From: Pyxicephalus adspersus
Taxonomy: Eukaryota > Chordata > Amphibia > Anura > Pyxicephalidae
Length of the DNA: 64,000 nt
Direction of reading: 5' to 3'
NCBI RefSeq assembly: GCF_032062135.1
Contig: NC_092861.1
Coordinates: 117,437,365-117,501,364 of the forward strand
The stretch's first letter is position 1; every line of letters starts with the position of its first letter. Under the pieces are notes generated by a model, which had not been told where the DNA came from, ran no database searches, and was given only the letters and a program-made list of their open reading frames with translations. Position numbers and translations under genes: made by a program. Below, piece by piece: positions 11,815 to 24,197 of this stretch.

Positions 11815-12165
11815 ATTCATTTTGTATTGGATTCAATACAAACTCCTGTATTGAATCCAATACAAAATGATTCAAATAAATACAAAGTATATAATTGGTA
11901 AATTCAAACTGTCATTTTGTATTGGATTGGATACAAACTTGCGTATCCAATCCAATACAAAAAAAAAAATAAAAATAAAAGTAAATAACTTGGAAATTCA
12001 AATTTATATTTTGTATTTGATTGGATACAAACTTGCGTATCCAATCCAATACAAAATAATTCAAATAATTACAAAGTATATACCTGGTAAATTCAAACTG
12101 TCATTTTGTATTGGATTGGATACAAACTCCCGTATCCAATCAAATACAAAATAATTCAAAACAAA
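11815..12165. repeat. Tandem array of AT-rich hairpins, about 95-bp period
   Basis: Four repeats, each with a hairpin of about 48 bp made of TTTTGTATTGGATTGGATAC, a short ACTTGCG/ACTCC loop and its mirror, separated by AATTCAAA-rich spacers. Related single hairpins sit in the elements at 15769 and 24198. Confidence 0.8.
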
Positions 12166-12511
12166 CTCCAATAAATACAGAATCAAAGTTTTAAAAATTG
12201 CCACACTAGGGAGGTGTTTTAGAATAATATAGTACTTTACAATATACAGAGTTACTGCTTTTTCAGTATTTATGATTTGTTTACATTGCTGATTTTTGTG
12301 TTTTTCCTTTAATTTTATTAAAAGTAATTTTTTTTTTTTTACATGATTGTGTGTTTCAAACATTTTTTATATTCATATTATCTACTAGAACCCTTGTTCG
12401 GACATATTTCTGTAAGTTACAGGTCTACAATTTAAAAAAAAATTTCATGAAAAACAGTGGATCACTTTTGGTACAGAAATCTAGACCTCAGTGTAACGCT
12501 CAGGAGGTTAA

Positions 12512-12935
12512 ACACTGTAGTTTAGCATGAACAAAAACAACAGAAGTCAAGAATGCATTTGTTTGTTGTTTTTTATTTTGGCTTTCTATTGAGAAGTTTA
12601 TTATGAGATCTTAAAAACATACCACAGTGTGTGTTATTACTAATCAAGAGTCTTTTGGTTTAATCATCTGGCCAATAATGAAACTCACTCTGTGACACAT
12701 TTTCAGCCAAAAGATTATAAGCCTGCCCACCGCGACAAGGTAGACTCTTTAGGGCAGGACCTACTCTAATCTACACTGCGCTACCCTACTTGATGCTAGT
12801 CATCGTTCCTATAATGTTGGGTGTGTGTTTGTATAAGACCTTGTCTAATAACCAAGTGTGTGTGTTTGTGCACTTTTTTGTGTGTGTTTGTAGGTGTGTG
12901 TATACTGTATGTGAGTATGTATGTGCCCTGCATCT
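12512..12935. repeat. LINE 3' trace and GT-rich tract
   Basis: 12730-12790 (GGTAGACTCTTTAGGGCAGG) looks like the L2-type 3' tail. 12815-12935 is an impure TGTG/TGTTTG low-complexity tract. No gene. Confidence 0.5.
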
Positions 12936-13019
12936 ACATGTAAATGTTGGGGTCATGAGGCCAGGAGACACAAATACAGGCTGGGGATGGGACGTGCGAG
13001 GCGGGACCAGGACATTCTT

Positions 13020-13973
13020 TTAACCTCCCTAGAGCTAACCCCGAGTGTGACTCGGGGTAGAAAAAAGTTGCTTCAAGTGGTAACCCCAAGACACACTTGG
13101 GGTATTTAAACCTATGGGAAAGTAATAGTAAATAGAGCCTTACCTGATCCGCCGGCGTCCCGAGCCGTCCAGCACCGCAATCTCCGTCTTCTTTCTGCTT
13201 CCTTCTTCCGGCTTCTGCATCCGATGAGTCACCCAGGAGTTCCCGGTGACGTCGGTGCGCATACGTTGCTGGCGGGGTGGGAAAATTTAAAATCCATTTG
13301 TATTGCATTTAATACAAAATACCTGTTTTGATTGCAATACATTGGATTTTTATGTGTAAAAGCAGTACAGTGATGTTTTTATATTTTGGTACAATTAAAA
13401 TGTATGTTTTTTAAATTAAAAACATTTCCTTGATGAACTATGCCAAACTGTCCCATTAAAACTAAATATTTTGGATGTCCTTACACTACGGGATGTGGTA
13501 TCTATGCAAATACACCTTGAGGAATGCTTTATGGTTTTCTAAAAAGAAAGACAACATTTATTAGAAAGAAAATGTCTTTATTACCTATTTTTTAAGTAAT
13601 ATTTACCTTTGTAGTGTCTAGCGAAGCCTCTAGAAATCCTGCCAACCTTCCGTAATGTAGTGTTTATTTTTTGGTTTTTAAAATATTGTTAAGTTTAACT
13701 AAAAAAATAATAAATAATATTAAAATCAGACCTTTTAGAGGCTTTAGAAAATTGTGGATAAGAAGTGGGGACATGTGTTACCCTCTCCTAGCAAAAAATT
13801 ATCCTCTGGAATGTGGCCTGCCAAAATAGGAAAGGGGCAAAAAGTGAGTAGCCCCCTTCTATTAGATGAAAGCACACTAACTAATAATTCTTTCCAAGGG
13901 CCAGCAATGTCGGGGTTACCGATTTTTGAATGTTTTTTTTACACCGAGCCACACTCGGGAATACCGAGGTTAA
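13020..13973. mobile_element. TTAA-flanked CCTAGCGGTA-family element, about 950 bp
   Basis: TTAACCTCCCTAGAGCTAAC with CCCGAGTGTGACTCGGGG at the left, inverted GCCACACTCGGGAATACCGAGGTTAA-type end at the right. The middle contains a GC-rich CCGCCGGCGTCCCGAGCC block followed by AT-rich DNA. No transposase frame. Confidence 0.65.
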
Positions 13974-14771
13974 TATAAGTGGGGTTAATATAAGTTTCTC
14001 CAGAGGAGTCAGGGTCAGATTTCTGGCTAGGCCACCTAGGTCCTGGCCACCATCTCTAGAACAACGCTTAGCCAGCCAGAACATTTATTTCTTCAATGTC
14101 TGGAGGACATCTTCTACATCTGTAGGACTGACGACCCCTTACAGAACACTCTCCGTGAATCTCAGTGCATGTTGTAAATAGGGGGGTTTTCTTGTGCCAG
14201 TTACCAGTGCAATACTAATTCTTTGTGCACATGTTTTTGGCCCTGTCAGTATGGTACAGATTACATTGCTGCAGACTTGTTTCCAATGTTGTCAGTATGG
14301 TGCCTGTCTTTAAATGTGTCTGTGGTGTGATGGTCTAGGACATTTTTCTAGATGCTTCAGTTCTGCACTGTTTTTTTAGATACAGTACATGTTAATGGCT
14401 GTGTCTGTACTGTAATTATTTTTTGTAGATGTGCTTTTGCATGTCAGTGATAGTGTCAGTTCAGTACTTATGTCTCTGTAGTCACGTTACAAGATACAGT
14501 ATGATTTTGCTGATTTGGTTTTGGTTCAATTCTCCCTTTTGTCATTTTGTTCCACATTCCAGATGCCATCCTTTGCATATCTAAGTTCTCGGGCCAATAG
14601 TGGAATTTTATCTTGCTACACTTTTGTAAAGTGCTGTGCATGGGATAAAGTATTATACATTGCAGTAGCAACTCATGGTTATCAGGTGACTCAGTATTTA
14701 AATAATATTTTTGTGTCCTAATGTAAAATTAGCTATACCATGGCAGTGTGTTGCAAATTTATTTAACTTTA
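13974..14771. other. Intergenic, nothing recognised
   Basis: No gene or clear repeat. A second short TTAATATAAGT copy at 13984-13994 looks like local duplication. Confidence 0.4.
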
Positions 14772-15378
14772 TTAACCTCCCTAGCGGTAACTCCAAGTGT
14801 GACTTGGGGTAGAAAAAAGTTTGCTAAAAGTGGTAACCCCGACTCACACACGGGGTTGTTCAACCTATGGAAGGTTAGTAAATAGAGCGCTTTCCTGATC
14901 TGCCGGGGTCCCGCACCACCCGCGCGATCTCCATCTTCTTTCTTCTTCAGTTCCCGGTGACGTTGGTACGTGTGCACGTCCCGGCCGGGGCGGGGCAGGA
15001 AATTCAAAATCCAAAATAAACTTAATTCATAATTCAAATTTATTCATTTATTATCAAATTTATTCATAATTCAAAATAACTATTGAATGCAATACATTGG
15101 ATTTTTATGTGTAAAAGCAGTACATTGTTTTGAAGAGCAATTATTTTACAGTATATAAAATAATATAAGTATAATGTGTATTTTTTTTTTAATTTAAAAA
15201 AAATGAATTTTTTTTAAATTTATATAGATTTTTTAATTAATTGTTTTTAAATGATTTTGTGCTTCAAACTTTATTATACTCATACTATTATATTATACTG
15301 TAAAATAAATTCTCATGAAAAACAATGTACTGCTTTTAGATATAAAACGGGAAAGAAATGAACCGCTAGGGAGGTTAA
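14772..15378. mobile_element. TTAA-flanked CCTAGCGGTA-family element, 607 bp
   Basis: TTAACCTCCCTAGCGGTAAC at the left mirrors AACCGCTAGGGAGGTTAA at the right. Same interior order as the element at 13020 but shorter. No coding capacity. Confidence 0.8.
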
Positions 15379-15768
15379 AAAACTAAACTTTTAAAGTGGA
15401 AAAAAAAATGGTCGGTGGGTGGTGATTTTCTGCTGTACACAGTAAGTATGCACAGCATACTTGCCAATTATGGCACATACTTACTTTGTGCAATGGCCAT
15501 GCATCAGTAATGACATCCCTGCACCCAGGAAGCCGCCATCTTCCCGTCAGACTTCCGTAGAGACGGCTGTCCTGCTCACTAAATGGATGATATACCATCT
15601 GTGCGTGCGCAGGATTTGCATTATTTCTTTTGACTTCCACGGAGCTGACCTAAACTACATGGCGCTTTCACTGTGTAGTTTAGAGCCTAAACAAAAAGCC
15701 ACTATGAGGCAGAGAGATAGTCACATGGAATTAGTGGAAAACAGAGGTCTGTGGGGTTCCCTCAAAAA
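15379..15768. repeat. Dispersed AAAGTGGAACT-type repeat
   Basis: Starts near TTTTAAAGTGGAAAAAA and shares phrases such as CACAGCATACTT with 52090-52120. Related AAGTGGAACTTTCGGG sequence starts at 17268. Probable mobile-element remnants, family unknown. No gene. Confidence 0.35.
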
Positions 15769-16000
15769 TTAACCCCCCCCAGCAGTCTGATTCTGGCCCA
15801 AATTTCCATGCACAAAACGTTTTTTGCATAGAAATTTATTTTACATTGTGGACCTATAATTCTTAGGCATAACTCACTGACACGTCTAATAGTTAATAAA
15901 TTTAATAACAAACTTTAAAAAAAAACACAAAAATCTGTTAAAAAATGTATAATGTAATATAAGTGTACAGCAGCATATATAATTATAAATAAATAAATAA

Positions 16001-16047
<47 letters not shown>

Positions 16048-16348
16048 CATGTGAATATTTCTTTGTATTGGACTCAATACAGCTATTTTGTATTGAATCC
16101 AATACAAAATTATTTGGATTTTCCACCACTAAGTCCCCGCTGCACTGACGCATGTACCGACATCACCGGAAAACCCCTTAGATCAAATCTGCACTTCGCG
16201 GCTGGAGATCGGAAGAAGCAGATGTGTCTCTAGGCCTTGCGGGGACCAGCAGGACGCCGGGGGACAGCAACGGGAACAAGGTAAGTGGGTTTTTATCCTG
16301 CTTTAAGATACCACTAGTGAGACTCGAGATTACCGCTAGGGGGGTTAA
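15769..16348. mobile_element. TTAA-flanked CCTAGCGGTA-family element, 580 bp
   Basis: TTAACCCCCCCAGCAGTCTG at the left, ATTACCGCTAGGGGGGTTAA at the right. Contains an (AT)n run at 16006-16045 and a TTTGTATTGGACTCAATACA hairpin. Close relative of 24198. Confidence 0.8.
16006..16045. repeat. (AT)n microsatellite
   Basis: About 20 uninterrupted AT dinucleotides inside the TTAA-flanked element. Confidence 0.95.
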
Positions 16349-16916
16349 ACATCAAAAACACTTGATCAGGGAAACATTCTGAAGGATTTTTTATAGTCTC
16401 TATGCACATGCATTTATTTTTTCAGTTTAGATCCCTCCAATTTCCATCCAAACTTTTGTGAAAATCACAGGAAGAATTGAGTGACTCCCCAGATGTCCAC
16501 TAGAGGGTAGCTATGCCATGTGAAACAGATATACAAGAAAATCTATATTTTTAATTTATGTTTTACTTTACAGATAAAAATGTTTTCTAAACATAGTCTT
16601 GGGAATTTGAATTTTAGCAATGTAATATAAAAACTTTACATTTTAGAGGCTTGTCAAACTTAATTAGGTGGCAAATTTTATTTTATCTTTTCAGATTAGG
16701 TCTGGTGTTCTTGAGTCACTGTTATTCCAATCTGCCCTCTATGAAAATTATTTGTTATCCAAGTCCTTGAAGTTTGATATAAGTTATAAAACTAATTCAT
16801 TTTCTGTTCATGCTTTAACTGCTATTTTTAGCACACTGCCCTCACCTTAGGATCATGTTTCAGTTTTATCAGCCTATATTTGTATATTTTTTATTTATGA
16901 GGCTGGTGAATATGAT
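16349..16916. other. Intergenic, nothing recognised
   Basis: AT-rich, no gene. Confidence 0.4.
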
Positions 16917-17185
16917 AGATATCATCATCATCATCTATTTATATAGTTCCAAAATACTGCACAGCACCAGTCATGTCACTCACTAACTGACCCTCAAGGA
17001 ATGTCTAATGTCCCTAACAGTCTTGGCCTTATACTATTTCTTACTTTTTATGAAAATTTAGCTAAAACAGGTGTCCAGAGGAAACATGCAAATAAAGAGA
17101 GAACATACAAACTCCACTGAAATAGTGCTCTGGCTAAATATATCAAACCTGATAGCCAGGTGCACAAGGCAAAAGTGCTAGCCAC
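16917..17185 (+). repeat. Dispersed LINE/SINE-type repeat (ATATAG family)
   Basis: ATTTATATAGTTCCAAAATA at the start, GAGAACATACAAACTCCA near the end, GATAGCCAGGTGCACAAGGC last. Same family as 5853. Confidence 0.65.
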
Positions 17186-17444
17186 AAAGCCATTATTCTG
17201 CACAGAGTTTAGCAAACTTTTATACAACTCAGAAGGATGTTCATCCAATCAGAAGCTAGAATTCTTTAAAGTGGAACTTTCGGGGGGAAAAAAACGTACC
17301 TTTACTGATGACAAGCCCTTAAGGGAACTAAGCCTAGAAAATGCGGATGCTTTATCAGTGATCCTGCTGGAAAGGCACAAAGCAAGCAAGGAGCACACTG
17401 GGACACTACGAAGACAGCTATCCAGAAGAAGACCAGGGGAAGGT

Positions 17445-17580
17445 TTAATATTATTAAACTGTATTTATATAGCACTAACATATTACGCATCGCTGTACAT
17501 TAAATGACACTCAGATACAAGCAATGATACAGAGGGAGAGGACCCTGGCCAGAAGAGCTCACAATCTAAGAGGTGGGGTT
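17445..17580 (-). repeat. L2-type LINE 3' end fragment
   Basis: TTTATATAGCACTAACATAT through AGGGAGAGGACCCTGGCC and AGAGCTCACAATCTAAG, the reverse complement of the tail seen at 6480-6530. Confidence 0.65.
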
Positions 17581-18248
17581 TGAGGGGAAATCAGTGTGCC
17601 ACTTAAAGACCACTTATATTTCATTATTACCAGTTTTCAAAGTGAAGAAACATTGCCAGTCATTTGAATTCTTCCTGCTATTGCTCCTTCCTGAGGATAC
17701 AATAAGCTTTTGTGTGATCTGGAAGATAGCAAATAAATCATTTACAATTCAATTGAGAGATGACTTTTAGTTCACTGATTGTTTGTTAGAATACTTATAC
17801 CTATACTCATGTAGGCTTAGGATCATTATGAGATGTGTTTTACCATGTGGTACCATGTAGTCATCTGCATCTAAATAGCAAATTCACAAACTGATCACCG
17901 ATAACAATTGAAATCATTTGTTCTGTAAATTGTTTTTTTACCAAATAGTAAAGTATGAATACACTTTTGGCCATAAATTAGAAAGATTTCCAATAAATAT
18001 AGCTAAGACTATAGAACTATAGAATACCCCTAGCTTTTATTAGGCAATAATTGAGAGATACTATCATGCTTATATCAATGCCTAAACACCCATTTCATGT
18101 AATAAATAATAATCATCACATCAATATTATGGTAATGTTTTTAAACAGAATATATTGAGTACATTATATGATCATAATACAACCAAGCAGTTAATAAAAC
18201 ATGTACGTTCAAGTGAATTAACACTTAAAGTAGACCTAAAGTCTAACA
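17581..18248. other. Intergenic, nothing recognised
   Basis: AT-rich, no gene. Confidence 0.4.
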
Positions 18249-18499
18249 CAGTGTTTCTCTTTTTACCAAGGGAACTCTTGAAATAACTCAGGTCCTCAGG
18301 GAACACTTATATCATTACTACATCAACAGCTTACAGTAAAGCACTGTGGTTGTCAGTGGGAAGAATGCTTCCAACATTTCACCTTTAGAGATAACCAAAA
18401 AGATTATTGGCGTCACCTAAATTGACCCAATAAGCACAATTGCTCATTGCTCAAGGAACCCCAAGTATCCTCTGGAGAAACCCTGGTTGAGAAACACTG
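18249..18499. mobile_element. hAT-type MITE with 8-bp target duplication
   Basis: CAGTGTTTCTC at the left end mirrors GAGAAACACTG at the right. The flanking octamers are GTCTAACA and ATCTAACA. 251 bp, no coding capacity. CAGTG-type ends and an 8-bp duplication are hallmarks of hAT elements. Confidence 0.8.
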
Positions 18500-20019
18500 A
18501 TCTAACATCAGACTTATAATTAGATATTTATATTCACTTACCAGAACTGGAATGTCAGTTCTCTCTAGTAGGGCTGCCTGTTTCATACATGAAACCAAAA
18601 CATCCAATATATGTATGGAAATGGCCAACTTGTGTGTGGAACTATTGACCTTTCCATCTTCTCTTGAGCATCTTTTTTCCCACATTCCTTGCTCACTACC
18701 CAAGCTCCCTGCCCAGGTTCTCTAACCAGTCAATAAGACAGTGTTTTGTCTTTTTTGATGTGTTAGTCTGTTCATTTCACAGGCAACAGTATAGCCTTTT
18801 TTGTGTAGTATCAAGAGGTTGCAAATTCATAGATGTGAGTTGGTGCCACTTGCAAATGCTTGTTCAAGGTTTTTTTGCAGTTTCAGGTATTTTTAAGTAT
18901 ATACATTGGTGGGGAGCTTATTGGAATCTGGAAGTCCCCTTTAATAAAAGGGGCCCCAGATATTTTCCCCCTAGTGGGGAATGAGTACAAGCCTCACCTT
19001 ACCTAACGTATAGCTACTTTTGAACTATCAGTCTCTTTTAAGTGTAGATCATTTTAGATTGACAGCCTCTTGTAAATACTGTTCTTGTTGAACCAGGTTA
19101 GCAGTAGAGGGAGAGGGAGACGCGGCATAAGATTTCTTAACTTGATGGATCTTTATTATACTGTACTAGATAGAATATGTTTCTGCTTTTCCACCTCATG
19201 TATCTCTTGGGAAATGTGACACAAATATCCCAGGAGGCTGGAGAGTTCCCTTTAAATCTTTACTGAAATGGAAGTGAAGACTGAAAGGGAGAGGTCCTCT
19301 CCACAAAAGTGTAAAGACAAACAAAAAAAAAATGCACATTTTTCCATTACATAACAGAGAAAGTCACTCTTTAATATAATGTTAAAATGTGGCGATGCTT
19401 TAATAGCATCATGCATGTGATATCAGATGGGGACAAGACAGCCAGTGACCCCCTCTCATCACTGCCCATATTCTATATAAAAGCAGTTTGTGATGTTTAT
19501 CCGCAGTGTGTAATGTCATCGGCAGCGCAGTGTGATCGTTATGTGAGTGTAAAAGCTGCTTGTCATATTCTGCAGCCTAACAACTCGCTGTGTTCCAACC
19601 TTCATATCTCCTAAACCGTTCGTTGTATTAACTTGACATTTTTAAGGTACACGTGGAGGCAAAATGTAATTACTATGGCATTATGAGAACATAAATCTCT
19701 ACCTAGAAAAATGTGATGCCTGCCCTGTTACACATATCTGTCTGCATCTTACCTCAAACCCCAATTTCTCCAGAATTAAGAGGTGTAGGGAAACAAAAAT
19801 TATACACGTGTGGCTATCACCTTTCATCACCATGGCATCATTACAACATTAAAAAAAAAAAACTGTCCATGAAAATGCACTTCCTTGTTACACAGGACTG
19901 TAACCTTCCTGTACCTCAACTTCAATAAAATTTAGTGGGCAGAGTTAATTTTCTAATGATGCCATAGTGATGAAGTTTTAGGGGATGTTAGTCACAGATG
20001 TTCCCCACTTGTACCTATA
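18500..20019. other. Intergenic with unnamed repeat traces
   Basis: No gene. 18930-18990 (GGGGCCCCAGATATTTTCCC) and 19590-20000 (AACCCCAATTTCTC, CATGGCATCATTAC) resemble motifs of other repeats in the window (see 35041) but are too eroded to classify. Confidence 0.35.
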
Positions 20020-20356
20020 TTTTTGGTTTCTTACATTGTCCCCTTCTGATCACTACTGTATGTGCCATTGATTGTCCCCTTCTGATCACTCTGTGCCATT
20101 CATTGTCCCCTTCTGATCACTGACTCGCCGGGTAACAGACTCTGTTAGGGGAGGGATCAGCAGCTTGCTTGTCCTTTGAACATACTTTCAGTTTCACTCT
20201 GCACTACAGCCAGCATCGAGGAGTCACACAGAGGCACACAGTATCTGGTATCGGAGAATGTCTTATTTGCGAGGGGTGCTTTATTTTAATTGTTTGAGCA
20301 AAAATCGGGGGTGGCTTATTTGATGGGGATGCCTTATCATCGGGGAAACACGGTAT
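20020..20356. mobile_element. MITE with GATCACT tandem units, partial
   Basis: Three direct units of TGTCCCCTTCTGATCACT (20037-20120) and a right end GGGGAAACACGG followed by TA. The units match those in the TA-target element at 61388. The left end is not seen. Confidence 0.6.
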
Positions 20357-21004
20357 ATATGGATTCACATATATGTGTATAGGTGTAGGAATTTGTGATT
20401 AAACATGGAACCAGTTTTTCTTTGTACTGGCCTGGATCTAGATCACCCAGGGGATCTCTAATCAGTGGTTATCAAAGAACCTCAACCAAAGAACAATAAA
20501 CAAATGGATAATAAAACAGATGCCAGTACACAAGATCTGGTTCCCATAACAAACTGGTTACCAGTAGGACCCTCAAGGGGGTAATAAATCCATCAAGCCT
20601 GAGTTAGCAGAAGATGGATGCCTAACTGGATGGGTGGGTTGGGGTGACAAACCAGCTGGACCTTTTGTTTTCAGCTCCAAATGAAATTAAGCTAGGAGGT
20701 CCATTAAATGGAGAATGGAGGTGGCTCTTTTTCTCTTCTCTCTCGTTTTAGGCCTGTGAGGTAAGCTGTTATGGAGTCCTCTTCCAAAGGAAGTAGGCTC
20801 CTGGGGTACCCATTAACCTCTTTGAAGGTAGCTATAAGATATTCCTTGCACTCTTATGATTGCACTCTTATGATTGTCTATATTATTATTGCATTGTTTT
20901 CTATTTTGTAATTACCGTATTGTAATACTTACAGGGGTTACTTACTAACAACATTATTTTCATCTGCTGTATATTTTATTGAATGAAGTTCCTATATCTA
21001 GATA
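20357..21004. other. Intergenic, nothing recognised
   Basis: No gene. A local splice-like string at 20752-20765 is discussed under rejected observations. Confidence 0.4.
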
Positions 21005-21245
21005 TTAACCCCCCTAGCGGTATTCCCGAGTGTGACTCGGGGTGGAAAAAATTGCAAAAAGCAGTAATCCCGAGTCACACTCGGAGTACCTTTGAGGGTC
21101 CCTCTTACCTTATCCCCGCGCTCCAGCGACGATCTCACAATCCCGCTGTGATGGCGGGGCGCTTCTCCGTCGGGGGGCGAGGCGGGGCGGGAAATTTAAA
21201 GGCAGATTACGGAGTAACCGCCCGGGTCCCCACCACCCCGATGCA

Positions 21246-21316
21246 CGCATCTGCAGTTAGATGCGATGCACCATGCAGGATTTCTGCTTGGTGCATCGCA
21301 TCTAACTGCAGATGCG
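21246..21316. repeat. Perfect 28-bp stem hairpin
   Basis: 21246-21273 and 21289-21316 are exact reverse complements (key piece CTGCAGTTAGATGCGATGCA), loop 15 nt. Confidence 0.9.
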
Positions 21317-21409
21317 ATCACCAATAGTAAATCCAGAGGGTGATGCCAGCGGAGATTTCCCGCTGGCAGCACCCCCTGGATCTACTGCCTGCTCCCTGCT
21401 CGCATCTTC

Positions 21410-21548
21410 CGGAGGCTGATCTCCGGGTGATGCGAGCAGGAGAGTGAGCAGCGGGGACATCCCCTACTCCCGGAGGCTGATCTCCGGGTGATGCGAGCAG
21501 GAGAGTGAGCAGCGGGGACATCATCCCCTACTCCCGGAGGCTGATCTC
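21410..21548 (+). repeat. Short tandem repeat, 62-64 bp period
   Basis: CGGAGGCTGATCTCCGGGTG starts at 21410 and 21472, and the CGGAGGCTGATCTC part again at 21536. The unit continues GATGCGAGCAGGAGAGTGAG. Confidence 0.9.
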
Positions 21549-21685
21549 AAATAAATATAATAATTATACCCGGGAGTTAATCCTAAGAATTACAGGCCCA
21601 CAATATAAACAAAAATTTCTACGCAAAAAAAATAGGATCACTTTTTGCATCAAAAAATGACAGAATTAGAACGCTAGGGGGGTAA

Positions 21686-22174
21686 TCAATATTCCTGTGT
21701 ACTTTTAAATATTTCAAATCAACAGTTATCAGTCCCCTCTGTAATGCCAAATATCAGTTTCTTTCCAATATGACAAATAGTAATAGCAAAGCCAAATGAT
21801 TTGGAACTAAAATGCATTTAAAAAGTTATTAGCGGGTTGGATTTTATTGCAGATCGTATTGGTCTTCTACCATACAACCATCCACCTTGTCTGCTAACGT
21901 TCCTTTGAAGGTTCATTAGCACATGCATGTAAAATTCAGTGTAAAACCTTTAGTATGCCTTGTATGCCAGGGTGAATAAACTCTTGTGCGTTTATGTGGG
22001 AGGTATGTTATCCCAGAGCAGTATATTAAAATTAAGGCTACATCCAGAAGAAGATCAGGCAAAGATGTCATTGGTGGTGAGAACAACGGAGTATTGAAAG
22101 CAATTGTGGCCATCCAATTGCTGAAGGAGCAGAAAAGCCTAGCATAATGTGCAAAATGTTGTACATGCTTACAC
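21686..22174. other. Intergenic, nothing recognised
   Basis: No gene. Confidence 0.4.
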
Positions 22175-22392
22175 ACTGGATGTGATTCATAAAACCTTTA
22201 CAAGACTGAAGAAGGATAAACTGTCATGGGTAAACCGGGTTGATTCAGCAAATCTGGAACAGATCTGGTCCAGGATTAAAAACATTTGCCAACTAATAGC
22301 AAACAATTTTCAAGAAATCCATTACAGGAATAATGGAGCACCCATGTGCGCCCATGATTCTCTATCTTGGAGAACTTTAATATACTGGATGA
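22175..22392. mobile_element. Palindromic MITE copy 5
   Basis: GATTCATAAAACCTTTACAA at the left, TATCTTGGAGAACTTTAATA at the right, GGAACAGATCTGGTCCAGGA inside. Confidence 0.65.
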
Positions 22393-24029
22393 ATTATATC
22401 AAAAGCCATAGGGACCTCCAGTGCATATTAGACCCATATGTTGCCATCCATGTCAGTGATTTTTGCCATATTTTCTAGATCAATGACAATCTATGTACAG
22501 TTTGTCAAAGTGGACAAGGTCAATTGGTGTATATCAATGAGACCTAGTTGTAATATTAGGAAAGAATGTAAAACATATTACATTATAATACATTATATGG
22601 TCTATATCAAAACCTGCAATCGCGTGTCTTTTACAATCAGGAAATACCTTTGTGTAGGCTAAGAAATACATATTATCTTGTATTATCCCTAATAACAAGG
22701 TTATGAAGTGAAATGGACCTATAAAAGGTGATTTAATGCATCAGAAAGGATCCTAATCTAAGTCATAAAACCCATATGAATGTACAGTACAGTAGACTTT
22801 AAATTATTTTTGGTCTCCAAGCAGCTTTCCATTGTCCTAGAAGTATGTTACATGTTCTTTGCAATTATGAGTATTTCAGCAACCTTTTCCATACTATTTA
22901 ACCTGTTAAGGTTTTTCATGCATTTACATGTCATTCCAAGGTCTCAGTAAATTTTACATCTAGGCGACCTTTCTACAGGAAGTGTCATGTTTGTAGTCAG
23001 GTCAAGGTACAGTTTTATTGGTTTGAATACTTTAAACTTTCTCTTAGGTTGTTAGATGTCAAATCAAATTTGGAATCTGGAAGATTTTCCTAAAACTGGA
23101 AATGTTATTACTGTTAACACATACTTCATAGAGCGCCGGAGATGCAATGTAATATTACTTGGCCAGTTCTACTGTTATTCACATTTCCCAAAACAGTTTA
23201 ATACGTCCTTGAAAAGCTGCTATTGACTAAGTTACCATACACTAATGGCCAACCACATACTAATGTCTAACCACTAGCTTAATATTAAATGCCAGAGATC
23301 AGTGGTTGGTTAATCCAATGATGTGTCAATTTCCACAATGAAAATCTGCAACCGCTGGGTATTTGTGGTTGTGTAATGTATAACAATATTTGGTTGTGTG
23401 TTCATTCTTGTTTTATATCAAATAAAACTAGAAGACAATATATTAAACAAAGAAAACAGAATTTCCATGTTTCCACATTAGAAATTTCAATACATTTGAT
23501 GTAAAAAATGATTTTACCCCTATTTACAAAGGTTTTCCACACCCATTTAATGCAAAAATATGTGTAATTATAGTAAACTAAACAAAATATTTATCCTGTG
23601 AAACTAGGGGTATCAGAACACTGTAGGATACTGTTGGATGATAAAAAAACATGCATTTATTGTGGTGTGGCTGAACTCAAAATACAGCTTCATGTCAGCA
23701 TAAACATAACAAAAACAGCTTAGTCCAGTGGAACAAAAAAGATGGCTTCAGCAAATAATGTCCTGCCACCCAAGCAGCTACACCAGAATTGGACCTGGTA
23801 CTTACAATTACAAAGTCCTGTTACCTCTAGCTTTACTCTTTACTCTTTACTAGCTACACTTCCCCACCTACTTTCTGACAGCCCTCAGACATACCTGTCA
23901 GGTCGGTCCCAAATCTTGGGCTGTACTGCAGTGGGATAGAAAGGCCCACCTGTATCTGTCCCTCCTATCCCAGAGGCCAGGCCCTGTAATCATATAACAC
24001 AAAATGGCCACTGCAGATCGCAATGAAAT
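22393..24029. other. Intergenic, nothing recognised
   Basis: AT-rich; no gene, splice structure or clear repeat. Confidence 0.4.
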
Positions 24030-24197
24030 GTACAGGTAGTCATCGGGTTACATACAAAATAGGGACTGTAGGTTTGTTGAATTTGTATGTAAGTCGGAAC
24101 AGGTACATTATTTTAATAAATGCAATTAGGACAGATGTTTTTCTCATATTGTTAGACACTGTGGTGTCAGTTACTGTAAAAAATCCTCACTGTGAGT
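24030..24197. mobile_element. MITE fragment (ACAGGTAGTC family)
   Basis: ACAGGTAGTCATCGGGTTAC, then GAATTTGTATGTAAGTCGGA and CTCACTGTGAGTTAA. The stretch 25977-26300 shares ACAGGTATTCCCTGAGTTAA and CACTGTGAGGACT. The TTAA-family element at 24198 sits at its TTAA. Confidence 0.5.

Larger units (their letters stand above)
11314..12511. mobile_element. TTAA-flanked, piggyBac-like non-autonomous element, about 1.2 kb
   Basis: TTAA at 11314-11317 and 12508-12511 bound related inverted ends (CCACCTTGCAGTTA; CCTCCTGAGCGTTACAC on the reverse). The last 87 bp are almost identical, inverted, to 62799-62886. The interior carries a GC-rich palindromic array (11492-11666) and a tandem array of hairpins (11815-12165). 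Open frames here (for example 11373-11816 on the minus strand) are repeat translations, not genes. Assignment to piggyBac rests on TTAA target use and CC-initial ends. Confidence 0.7.
21005..21685. mobile_element. TTAA-flanked CCTAGCGGTA-family element, about 680 bp
   Basis: TTAACCCCCCTAGCGGTATT with CCCGAGTGTGACTCGGGG at the left, GAACGCTAGGGGGGTAA at the right (the target TTAA there is mutated). The interior includes a perfect 28-bp hairpin (21246-21316) and 2.2 copies of a 62-64 bp repeat (21410-21548). Confidence 0.75.

Noticed and set aside
11373..11854. Long overlapping frames on both strands (up to 147 codons)
   Set aside because: They translate the GC-rich palindromic array of a TTAA element. 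Open frames on both strands are a by-product of the inverted repeat and show no domain.
12934..13308. 124-codon minus-strand frame
   Set aside because: Spans a GT-rich tract and the end of a TTAA element. No similarity to a protein family and no coding signs.
20752..20766. Nine-base micro-exon (TTTTAG/GCCTGTGAG/GTAAGC)
   Set aside because: Splice consensus by chance is common and there is no neighbouring coding exon.
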